Below the pieces are notes generated by a model that was not told where the DNA came from, did no database searches, and worked only from the letters and a program-made list of their open reading frames with translations. Below are positions 1-5,372 of a stretch of 13,478 nt of DNA, in pieces. This DNA comes from JAAEQD01 sp964521815. Lineage in GTDB: Bacteria; Zixibacteria; MSB-5A5; UBA10806; 4484-95. The stretch spans positions 1-13,478 of the forward strand of contig CAZFSN010000080.1 in assembly GCA_964521815.1 (NCBI GenBank), written 5' to 3'. Position 1 is the stretch's first letter, and every line of letters begins with the position of its first letter. The position numbers and the translations under genes were made by a program.

Positions 1-48
1 GGAATACTTGTTATGAAAATGAAAAATAAGCTTGAACCAGGCGATTAA
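1..48 (+). CDS. Possible C-terminal tail of an upstream gene (partial)
   Basis: The frame starting at base 1 is open from the window edge and stops at TAA 46-48, giving a 15-residue tail (GILVMKMKNKLEPGD). It could equally be chance, because a frame this short is uninformative. No domain can be recognised. A perfect 12-bp palindrome, GCGATTAATCGC (41-52), overlaps the stop codon. No T-run follows it, so it does not make a convincing terminator. Confidence 0.3.
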   Translation, partial: GILVMKMKNKLEPGD

Positions 49-223
49 TCGCAAAGAAAACCATCTAATTTTTAAATATAATTTCATATTTAAAGCATCG
101 ATAATATGCCGGGAAAATTCAATTGAACTACTTATTTTGTTGTTTCGCAACAGGTTATTTATCAGGCATATACTTTAGCTGCCCGATTCAATTATAATTA
201 CAAAATTGCCGATAATTACAAGT
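49..223 (+). other. AT-rich intergenic region upstream of the exported protein
   Basis: There is no credible ORF here. A small hairpin (TGTTG 138-142, loop 143-147, CAACA 148-152) and a -10-like TATACT (169-174) are visible. No -35 hexamer lies at 16-18 bp from that -10, so a promoter is only suggested. The region probably carries the promoter for the gene at 224, and no strong Shine-Dalgarno sequence is visible just before 224. Confidence 0.3.
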
Positions 224-799
224 ATGAGAAATATTATACTAATAATTATATTATTGACGCTTTTTATTCCGGTCAACTTCACGCTAGCTTCGGAGATACT
301 TTATCCATCGGGCTATAACCTTGGCAGTCAATATGCCATATCGAGTTATGATATAACAACCGCCGACACGCTTCTGATTACGAGAACCGTGCAGAATAAT
401 GAATCGTTCGCGCTTTCCGGCTTGTATTTTTCGGAAAATCTGCCATCTGAATTTTCCCTGATTGGCTATAGTATTCGATTAAATAGCAATGACATAGCCA
501 ATCAATTTACGGCCAATATTACGCCTTTGGTTTTCAATGGCTATACTACATACGAGTGGGTAGTAGATGACCCCGACGGCTACCCGCAGAATATTATTAA
601 TCCGGGGCAGACATTAGTATTTGAATTACGCCTGGTTTGTGCCGGTATCGGCGATTATCAATTACCGTTTCATGCGGCGGCTTTTTGGGGTGGAAGTTCG
701 GGTTTTTATTCCACCGATGAGGCGGTTTCTTTGACCGTCTCAAGCGCGGTGGATAATATTCCGCCGGCGGCGATCGGTGATCTCAATGCTGCCGATTGA
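224..799 (+). CDS. Exported DUF11-like beta-sandwich protein, C-terminally short
   Basis: This protein of 191 residues is not assigned to a named family with certainty. The ATG at 224 is preferred to the in-frame TTG at 206, because from 224 the product begins with a clean signal peptide: MRN, then a hydrophobic run rich in I and L, with probable cleavage near TLA/SE. The mature part is a predicted all-beta domain. The stretch DTLLITRTVQNNESFALSG, a later W-containing strand and an 'INPGQTLVFELRL' segment resemble DUF11/CARDB-type extracellular modules. The last residues, PPAAIGDLNAAD, look like the linker and first strand of an FN3 domain as seen in surface proteins of FCB-type bacteria, but TGA follows at once. 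The protein therefore looks C-terminally truncated, or it is a minimal paralogue of longer multidomain surface proteins. No sorting or dockerin domain is present. It is followed by an independent promoter, so it is not clearly part of the exporter operon. Coding status is likely; function is unknown. Confidence 0.75.
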   Translation: MRNIILIIILLTLFIPVNFTLASEILYPSGYNLGSQYAISSYDITTADTLLITRTVQNNESFALSGLYFSENLPSEFSLIGYSIRLNSNDIANQFTANITPLVFNGYTTYEWVVDDPDGYPQNIINPGQTLVFELRLVCAGIGDYQLPFHAAAFWGGSSGFYSTDEAVSLTVSSAVDNIPPAAIGDLNAAD

Positions 800-850
800 G
801 AATAATCGTTCGGCCGAAGTAAAAAATATTTAGAAATACCAATTTTTTTC

Positions 851-878
851 TTGACAGATTTTAATAAAATGGTATATT
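851..878 (+). promoter_or_regulatory. Sigma70-type promoter for the leader and exporter operon
   Basis: TTGACA (851-856) is a perfect -35 hexamer. A 16-bp spacer separates it from TATATT (873-878), which matches five of six positions of the -10 consensus. A start site is expected around 884-887. The promoter lies between the exported protein gene and the leader ORF, so the transcript would begin with the dyad at 890-906 and run through the 953-1036 ORF to the terminator at 1094. This is the best promoter in the window. Confidence 0.75.
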
Positions 879-889
879 CGCGAAACCTG

Positions 890-906
890 TACGAGAATAT
901 CTCGTA
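890..906 (+). promoter_or_regulatory. Dyad at the 5' end of the leader (operator or RNA hairpin)
   Basis: TACGAG (890-895) and CTCGTA (901-906) are perfect inverted arms around a 5-nt AATAT centre. The dyad sits a few bases downstream of the expected start site. It could be a repressor operator overlapping the initially transcribed region, or a 6-bp stem protecting the 5' end of the leader RNA. Nothing in the sequence decides between these. Confidence 0.45.
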
Positions 907-952
907 AATTAGCAAAGTAAAAAGATAACGAAACCGCAACGGAAAGGTTGAA

Positions 953-1036
953 ATGTTAATGATTCAGTTCTTACAAGCAAATTGTCCGGTAATTACTGGA
1001 GAAATCCGCGGCGGGAGTAGTGTGCCTATGATGTAG
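953..1036 (+). CDS. 27-residue leader peptide of the ABC exporter operon
   Basis: ATG 953 to TAG 1034-1036 encodes 27 residues, starting MLMIQFLQANCPV and ending GGSSVPMM. GGAAAGG (941-947) lies 5 nt before the ATG and is a good Shine-Dalgarno sequence, supporting real translation; the in-frame ATG at 959 is a poorer choice. The ORF lies between a strong promoter and an intrinsic terminator, and its codons 19-21 (CGC GGC GGG, 1007-1015) are the 5' arm of the antiterminator. The inferred role is cis-acting: ribosome position on this ORF would control read-through into the exporter genes, as for bmrB in front of bmrCD. It has no run of one amino acid, so classical amino-acid attenuation is unlikely. 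Alternatives are a small secreted peptide (a Gly-Gly pair is at residues 20-21) or a chance ORF. No signal peptide is seen and the peptide is not recognised. Confidence 0.6.
   Translation: MLMIQFLQANCPVITGEIRGGSSVPMM
985..1000 (+). promoter_or_regulatory. Small hairpin inside the leader ORF
   Basis: TCCGGT (985-990) and ACTGGA (995-1000) form a 6-bp stem with one G-U pair around AATT. It lies just 5' of the antiterminator arm and within codons 11-16 of the leader peptide. It may be a pause hairpin or simply part of the leader fold. Confidence 0.35.
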
Positions 1037-1068
1037 CAAAATTGCTATCTGAAATATTGCCCGCCGCG
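1007..1068 (+). promoter_or_regulatory. Antiterminator stem of the leader attenuator
   Basis: CGCGGCGGG (1007-1015) is perfectly complementary to CCCGCCGCG (1060-1068), giving nine consecutive Watson-Crick pairs, all G-C. The 44-nt loop holds a further hairpin, TAGCA (1034-1038) with TGCTA (1043-1047), which begins at the leader stop codon. Bases 1060-1066 are also the 5' arm of the terminator, so the two structures cannot coexist. A ribosome sitting over codons 19-21 would melt this stem and favour termination; a ribosome held near the start codon would leave it free to form and allow read-through. The pairing is seen in the sequence; the regulatory logic is inferred. Confidence 0.65.
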
Positions 1069-1094
1069 ACACTTCAAGTCCGGCGGGTTTTTTT
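1060..1094 (+). terminator. Intrinsic terminator (attenuator) before the exporter operon
   Basis: CCCGCCG (1060-1066) pairs with CGGCGGG (1081-1087). After a single bulged C (1067) the stem extends through GAC (1068-1070) and GTC (1078-1080), closing a 7-nt loop. Seven T residues follow at once (1088-1094). This is a textbook Rho-independent terminator, about 210 nt after the predicted start site and 51 nt before the exporter start codon. Its place between promoter and operon, together with the competing stem 1007-1068, marks it as an attenuator rather than the end of the previous gene. Confidence 0.88.
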
Positions 1095-1114
1095 ATATTT
1101 GTAACTTTAAACCA

Positions 1115-1137
1115 GAGGCTAAAGCCTCGAAAGAGGG
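1115..1137 (+). promoter_or_regulatory. Hairpin and ribosome binding site of the first exporter gene
   Basis: GAGGC (1115-1119) and GCCTC (1124-1128) form a 5-bp stem with a TAAA loop. The Shine-Dalgarno sequence GAGGG (1133-1137) follows, with 8 nt before ATG 1146. The hairpin ends only 4 nt before the binding site and could tune initiation. Confidence 0.4.
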
Positions 1138-1145
1138 TAATCAAA

Positions 1146-2951
1146 ATGACAAGTGAATTTTACGAAAACGAAAAAATAAGGCCGTCAGAACAGAGCCTCG
1201 GCTCCAGGCAGGCTTTATTAAAATTATTACCGTTTCTGAACAAACATAAGGTCGGTCTTTTCATCTGCTTGATGCTTCTGGTGAGCGCTACATTGCTATC
1301 GTTGACCTGGCCGGTTTTACTTAAGCGGGCGATGGATGTTAATATTGCCGGTAAGGATTTCAGCGGCTTGTTACATACGGTTATAGCAATCGCGGCTATA
1401 CAGGTAGTAACATTGGTATTTCAATATCTGCAGGCAATCAGGCTGGAGACGATTGGGCAGAACGTTATGGTCGATCTTAAGCGCAGGCTATTTAGTCATA
1501 TTCTGTCGCTGAATATCTCATTCTTTGATAAAAACCCCGTTGGCCGGTTGATGGCCCGGGTTGAATCTGACACGGAATCGTTGCGAATGCTTTTTACTCA
1601 AACGGCAGTCGTGCTGATCGGCGACTTAATCCTGATCACCGGAACATTCGCCATAATGTTCTATTACAGTTGGCGATTGGCTCTGATTTTGTTAGCAATT
1701 GTCCCGATTGTGATCACATTGACATATATATTCCAGAAATTGACTAACGCGCGGTTTCTGGAGGTTCGCAAGAAGATGGCGGAAATAACGTCCGCCTTGA
1801 CTGAATTTATTCAGGGCATGTCGATTATCCAGATATTTCATCGCGGCGACTACGTGAAAAGCCGGCTCAACCATGCCAATAAGCTGAAATTCAAGGATGA
1901 GTCCTATGTTCATATCGCTATCTGCGCGTATTTCAACTCGATTTTCTTTTTCGAGACAGTGATGGTAGCCCTGGTCCTGATTTTCGGCACGTTATGGATG
2001 AAATCCGGCGCGATAACGGTCGGCACGATCAGCATGTTTATAATCCTGATCTGGCGGGCTTTTGAACCGATTTATCGCTCATCCGAACAGTTGTCGAATA
2101 TTCAGAAAGCGATTGCCGGAGCGCGGCGTATATTCGCGCTTTTAGCTGATAATGACAAATTGTCTGAGCGGGATAATCCGATTGCCTGGCATAAACTTTC
2201 CGGATCGATTCGGTTTGAGCATGTTTGGTTTTCGTATACCGGCGATGATAATTATGTGCTGAGGGACATTAATTTTGAAATCCCGGTAGGCAAGCAGATC
2301 GCGCTGGCCGGTGTGACCGGCGGCGGCAAGTCGACGATTATTTCGCTGCTTCTGCGTTTGTACGATCCGCAAAAAGGCCGGATAACAGTCGATGGCATCG
2401 ATATCAGGGATATGCGCCTGGCTGACTTGCGTCGACGTTTTGCTCTGGTTTTGCAGGATATTTATCTGTTTCCCGGCGATATTAAATCCAATATCGCTTT
2501 AGATTCCGATGAAATTTCAGAAACGACGGTGATAAACGCGGCCAGGACAGTCGATGCCGATGGTTTCATTCAGAGATTGCCGGAAAAATACGGCACCGAG
2601 GTTTCCGAAAAAGGCGCGAATTTCAGTCGCGGCGAAAGACAGCTTTTATCTTTCGCGCGGGCGCTGGCTGCTAATCCGGATGTGTTGATGCTGGATGAGG
2701 CGACCAGTTCGGTTGATCCGCATACCGAAAGAGTAATTCAGGTTTCCCTGAAAAAACTGATGACCGGACGGACTTCGCTGGTAATCGCGCATCGGCTGAC
2801 CACGATTCTCGAAGCCGATGAGATACTGGTTCTCAAACGTGGTGAAATTATCGAGCGGGGAACACATACTGATTTGATATTACGGGATGGATACTATTCC
2901 AAGTTATTCCATCTGCAGTTTAAGAATGGAGTGAAAGCAAATGCTGGATAA
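1146..2951 (+). CDS. ABC exporter subunit, half-transporter with consensus catalytic Glu (MdlB/BmrD-type)
   Basis: This 601-residue membrane-fused ABC half-exporter has the usual family length. Six membrane segments are visible near residues 36-58, 76-96, 153-173, 176-196, 258-280 and 288-308. The ATPase domain follows: A-loop Tyr364, Walker A GVTGGGKST (389-397, Lys395), Q-loop Gln437, signature FSRGERQ (493-499), Walker B ending LDE with catalytic Glu518, and switch His549. The signature departs from LSGGQ while the catalytic Glu is intact, the pattern of the consensus partner in heterodimeric exporters. Transcription should depend on the attenuator at 1007-1094, and GAGGG (1133-1137) precedes the ATG. 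The stop overlaps the next start by 11 nt, indicating translational coupling and a 1:1 complex in the inner membrane. Known relatives export drugs, lipids or peptides; the leader suggests drug efflux, which is an inference. No C39 peptidase domain is present, so it is not a double-glycine bacteriocin exporter of the usual type. Confidence 0.95.
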   Translation: MTSEFYENEKIRPSEQSLGSRQALLKLLPFLNKHKVGLFICLMLLVSATLLSLTWPVLLKRAMDVNIAGKDFSGLLHTVIAIAAIQVVTLVFQYLQAIRLETIGQNVMVDLKRRLFSHILSLNISFFDKNPVGRLMARVESDTESLRMLFTQTAVVLIGDLILITGTFAIMFYYSWRLALILLAIVPIVITLTYIFQKLTNARFLEVRKKMAEITSALTEFIQGMSIIQIFHRGDYVKSRLNHANKLKFKDESYVHIAICAYFNSIFFFETVMVALVLIFGTLWMKSGAITVGTISMFIILIWRAFEPIYRSSEQLSNIQKAIAGARRIFALLADNDKLSERDNPIAWHKLSGSIRFEHVWFSYTGDDNYVLRDINFEIPVGKQIALAGVTGGGKSTIISLLLRLYDPQKGRITVDGIDIRDMRLADLRRRFALVLQDIYLFPGDIKSNIALDSDEISETTVINAARTVDADGFIQRLPEKYGTEVSEKGANFSRGERQLLSFARALAANPDVLMLDEATSSVDPHTERVIQVSLKKLMTGRTSLVIAHRLTTILEADEILVLKRGEIIERGTHTDLILRDGYYSKLFHLQFKNGVKANAG

Positions 2952-4743
2952 AATAAAATGGTTTTGGCACTATTACAGAAAATATAAATATGTGCTGTTT
3001 GTACTGATATTTCTAACGCCGGTGCAAACAGTTTTCAAAGTTTCCATACCCAGATTGATCGAATTCGCGGTCGATTACGTGAAAACCGGACAGGTTTCAG
3101 ACAACTCTGTGGCAATATGGCTGAATAATCTGGGCGGGCATATCGGCTTGCCCACCGTGGCGATTTTCGGGCTGGCGATCATTTCTCTGGGCTTGAACGC
3201 GTCAATGTTGTACGCCTTCATTCAGTCGCATCGCGCCTGGATGAATTTCAGATTGGAATGGCTGTTCCGTCAGGATGCTTTTGCCAGGCTTACCGGAAAA
3301 GGCCCGGATTTCTTCCTCAAATTTCGCACCGGCGATGTAGTGACCCGCTTGACGGATGATGTGGCGGAGAAACTGTCCTGGTTTGCCTGTTCGGGTATTT
3401 TTCGGTTTTACGAGGCGCTTCTGATGGTCGCGTTTAGCTTGACTATGATGATCATGATTAATCCGGTTTTGACTCTCTGGACAGTTTGTCCGTTGCCTTT
3501 TTTGATTTTGATTTTTTTCAGAAGCGCGACTGTTCTGGATAAGCGTTATGATCATCTTCAGACCAGGATTTCCAAACTTAACGCGATAATGGAAGCCTGT
3601 TTTTCGGGAGTACGCGTAGTAAAAGCCTATGTGAAAGAAAAAGCTCAGCATGATAAGTTCGAAAGTGTCGTCAATGACCGGCGAAACGCGGAAATTTCGG
3701 TTATTAAGGCGGTCACTATAGTCGATTCGCTGTATATGTATATTTGGCAATTCGGTATAGTTATCGTTTTGCTGGCCGGCGGTTATATGGTTATCAATGC
3801 TAATCTGACTCTCGGTGAACTGGTGGCGTTCGTTTACTACGTGGTTTATATGATATTTCCGATGTTCAATATTGGGCAATTTCTGGTGAAGTCCCGTCAA
3901 TCCGGAGTCTCAATCGACCGCCTGGTTGAGCTGGGTAATGTGGCGCCGATGGTGAACGACTCCGGCGTTTTGCCTTGCAACGGAGATGTTAAGGGCAGCC
4001 TGGAATTTGATAATGTCTGTTTTTGTTTCGATGGTTCAGGCCGGAAGATTATCGATAATGTCACGCTGGAAATTAACGCCGGACAAACCGTAGCCATTGT
4101 CGGCAAGGTCGGCGCCGGCAAAAGCTGGCTGGTAAGTATGATTCCCCGACTGGTCGATCCCGTCGAGGGTGTTATCAGGCTCGATGGTGAGGATTTACGG
4201 AATTACCGGCTCGAGGATTTGCGACGGATAGTCGGCTATGTCCCGCAGGAACCGGTGCTATTTTCAGATTCGATTCGAAATAACATCGTATTTGGCCGAC
4301 CCGGCTTATCCGATAAGAGCATCGAATGGGCCGTTGAGGTTTCTCAGCTCAAGAGAGAAATCGATCGTTTCCCGAAGAGGTTGGATACGCAAATCGGCGC
4401 CCGGGGAGTGTCAATCTCAGGCGGCCAGAAACAACGATTGGCATTAGCCCGCGCGTTAGTAGCCAATCCCAGGCTGCTTATTTTGGATGATTGCACGTCC
4501 GCGCTTGATTCGCGCACCGAGGCCGCTTTGTGGGGAAATTTAAAAGAGGTGATGCCTGATATGACGGTAATCATGATCACTCATCGCCCGGATATGCTTG
4601 AGAACGCCGATAACATATTGTATATGGAAAACGGCCGAATTATCATCTCGGGGACACATCAGGAATTGATACGCGAAGGCGGCCATTATGCCAAACTCTA
4701 CAAGCGTTATCAGTTGGCTCAGCAGGTTAGTATGGTAACATAG
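2941..4743 (+). CDS. ABC exporter subunit with degenerate catalytic site (MdlA/BmrC-type)
   Basis: This 600-residue half-transporter is the partner of the preceding gene. It starts inside that gene (ATG 2941, overlap 2941-2951) with GGAG at 2928-2931 as ribosome binding site. Membrane segments lie near residues 16-38, 72-95, 155-174, 177-195, 266-285 and 292-312. In the ATPase domain, A-loop Phe363 replaces Tyr, Walker A is GKVGAGKSW (388-396, Lys394) with Trp where Thr is usual, Q-loop Gln436 is present, the signature SISGGQKQ contains canonical SGGQ (493-496), Walker B reads LDDCTSALD with Asp517 replacing the catalytic Glu, and switch His548 is kept. In the heterodimer the degenerate site would combine this Walker B with the FSRGE signature of the partner, while the active site combines the partner's Glu518 with this SGGQ. 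This is the asymmetry known for BmrCD and TM287/288. The transported substrate is not readable from sequence. Confidence 0.95.
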   Translation: MLDKIKWFWHYYRKYKYVLFVLIFLTPVQTVFKVSIPRLIEFAVDYVKTGQVSDNSVAIWLNNLGGHIGLPTVAIFGLAIISLGLNASMLYAFIQSHRAWMNFRLEWLFRQDAFARLTGKGPDFFLKFRTGDVVTRLTDDVAEKLSWFACSGIFRFYEALLMVAFSLTMMIMINPVLTLWTVCPLPFLILIFFRSATVLDKRYDHLQTRISKLNAIMEACFSGVRVVKAYVKEKAQHDKFESVVNDRRNAEISVIKAVTIVDSLYMYIWQFGIVIVLLAGGYMVINANLTLGELVAFVYYVVYMIFPMFNIGQFLVKSRQSGVSIDRLVELGNVAPMVNDSGVLPCNGDVKGSLEFDNVCFCFDGSGRKIIDNVTLEINAGQTVAIVGKVGAGKSWLVSMIPRLVDPVEGVIRLDGEDLRNYRLEDLRRIVGYVPQEPVLFSDSIRNNIVFGRPGLSDKSIEWAVEVSQLKREIDRFPKRLDTQIGARGVSISGGQKQRLALARALVANPRLLILDDCTSALDSRTEAALWGNLKEVMPDMTVIMITHRPDMLENADNILYMENGRIIISGTHQELIREGGHYAKLYKRYQLAQQVSMVT

Positions 4744-4772
4744 ATGTTATGGCGCTATCTGGTACCAATTAA

Positions 4773-4793
4773 AATCCGAACAATGGTCGGATT
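4773..4793 (+). terminator. Hairpin after the exporter operon (weak terminator candidate)
   Basis: AATCCGA (4773-4779) and TCGGATT (4787-4793) form a perfect 7-bp stem with a 7-nt loop, 30 nt after the exporter stop codon. No T-run follows on the + strand, so it is not a good intrinsic terminator in that direction; it may be a 3'-end stabiliser. Read on the other strand the stem is followed by TTTTAATT, so it could stop antisense transcription. Confidence 0.3.
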
Positions 4794-4830
4794 ATGTCAA
4801 ATATCAAAAAAGTACAAATTAGCGTTCAAG

Positions 4831-5039
4831 CAGGTCGCAGGAAAAGACTGTCTTAAATAACCGACAGATTGCCGCGTCGTCCTATGGACTCCTCGCAATG
4901 ACACCGTTTTGAAGTCATTGCGGGAAGCCCGAAGGGCGACGAAGCCGTCATTGCACGTCCGTGCAATCTCGAACTCCAGCATTATTAGTTAATTATCGGT
5001 TTAAACCGACTTTTGAGACAGCTTCCGAAGCGCGACCTG
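4831..5039. repeat. 209-bp nested palindromic element, MITE-like
   Basis: The ends CAGGTCGC (4831-4838) and GCGACCTG (5032-5039) are perfect 8-bp inverted repeats. Further in, CTGTCTTAAA (4848-4857) pairs with TTTGAGACAG (5012-5021) with one G-U, and AACCGA (4859-4864) pairs with TCGGTT (4996-5001). The whole piece could fold back on itself around the inner element 4866-4969. A 14-bp perfect palindrome, TCGGTTTAAACCGA (4996-5009), sits on the right flank. It carries no credible gene. Size and architecture suit a miniature inverted-repeat element or large REP; no obvious target-site duplication was found. Confidence 0.6.
4866..4969. repeat. Inner palindromic REP-like repeat
   Basis: The ends AGATTGC (4866-4872) and GCAATCT (4963-4969) are perfect inverted repeats. 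The core has CGCAATGAC (4894-4902) against GTCATTGCG (4914-4922), again perfect, around an 11-nt loop. Between them GTCGTCC (4876-4882) pairs with GGGCGAC (4934-4940) with one G-U. On the reverse strand it reads GTCATTGCGAGGAG, then a spacer, then GCGGCAATCT, a wording I recall from dispersed intergenic repeats in many unrelated bacterial genomes. Such copies often produce spurious short ORF calls, and a 61-codon reverse-strand frame across this repeat is of that kind. Confidence 0.65.
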
Positions 5040-5110
5040 ACGCAATATGTTTAAGTATTATATAGCTCAAAATTATTTATATTTTTTATAAGATTTTAAT
5101 TAAAAATATC
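5040..5110. other. AT-rich gene-free spacer
   Basis: This spacer lies between the palindromic element and the promoter candidate. It is strongly AT-rich after 5050 and holds no ORF or clear motif. It may act as an UP-element-like tract for the promoter at 5111. Confidence 0.3.
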
Positions 5111-5139
5111 TTGACTCCATCACATAAGTAAGCTATTAA
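5111..5139 (+). promoter_or_regulatory. Promoter candidate for the giant surface protein
   Basis: TTGACT (5111-5116, five of six -35 matches) and TATTAA (5134-5139, four of six -10 matches) are separated by the optimal 17 bp and preceded by AT-rich DNA. A start near 5146 would leave a 5' leader of about 227 nt before ATG 5373. No stronger promoter was seen closer to the gene. Confidence 0.45.
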
Positions 5140-5167
5140 CTAATTAAGTTGCCCCTTTTTTATTTCG

Positions 5168-5218
5168 TGGGCGTGGGCGTTGGGCTATGATCAAGGGATA
5201 CTTATGATCAATGATAAG
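5168..5218 (+). promoter_or_regulatory. G-tract cluster and direct repeats in the untranslated leader of the giant gene
   Basis: Four GGG tracts lie at 5169-5171, 5175-5177, 5182-5184 and 5195-5197, with loops of 3, 4 and 10 nt, so a three-tetrad quadruplex is conceivable though the last loop is long. The 9-mer TATGATCAA occurs at 5186-5194 and again at 5203-5211, a 17-nt period suitable for a dimeric binding site. CTTAT (5201-5205) and ATAAG (5214-5218) are inverted around the second copy. The remainder of the leader, 5219-5360, shows nothing recognisable. Confidence 0.3.
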
Positions 5219-5372
5219 CAATATTTTATATTAGTATCACAATATTTAGAATAAAGTATTCCGGCGCGATGCCTTTAATGGTTTAAGGTGACTGAGGGAA
5301 ATTGAATAATAATTTGGCAGATAAATTAAAATATTGGCTTGTTTATCCCATCTTTAGGCGAAGGGGTTTACT

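Noticed and set aside
206..223. TTG start six codons upstream of the exported protein
   Set aside because: The extra residues MPIITS come before the typical signal peptide start MRN, and no ribosome binding site favours the TTG.
809..818. Palindrome TTCGGCCGAA followed by A-rich DNA as a terminator of the exported protein gene
   Set aside because: Only a 3-bp stem with a 4-nt loop can form, and it is followed by A rather than T residues.
1001..1027. SecM-like arrest motif in the leader peptide (EIRGG against GIRAG)
   Set aside because: The similarity is a few residues, the upstream Phe and Trp-Ile spacing of SecM is absent, and no essential Pro directly follows.
1007..1068. A metabolite riboswitch (the GGGAGTAG string recalls the yybP-ykoY manganese motif)
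   Set aside because: Only a short string matches; the second conserved loop and the stems of that riboswitch class are not found, and the string is explained as coding sequence plus antiterminator arm.
1071..1087. TTCAAGTCC string resembling a tRNA T-loop
   Set aside because: No matching T-stem, anticodon arm or acceptor stem is present; the bases are accounted for by the terminator.
885..1094. A stand-alone small RNA such as 6S RNA
   Set aside because: The length is similar, but the 5' and 3' ends do not pair and there is no long rod with a central bubble. The internal ORF with its binding site and the competing stems fit an attenuator better.
3202..3900. 232-codon reverse-strand ORF
   Set aside because: It is antisense to the second exporter gene, whose protein has clear membrane segments and motifs; the antisense product has a composition typical of a shadow frame (rich in His, Gln, Arg and Asn).
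4797..4982. 61-codon reverse-strand ORF in the gap after the exporter
   Set aside because: It lies entirely across the palindromic REP-like element, has no ribosome binding site or recognisable domain, and such frames are a common by-product of this type of repeat.
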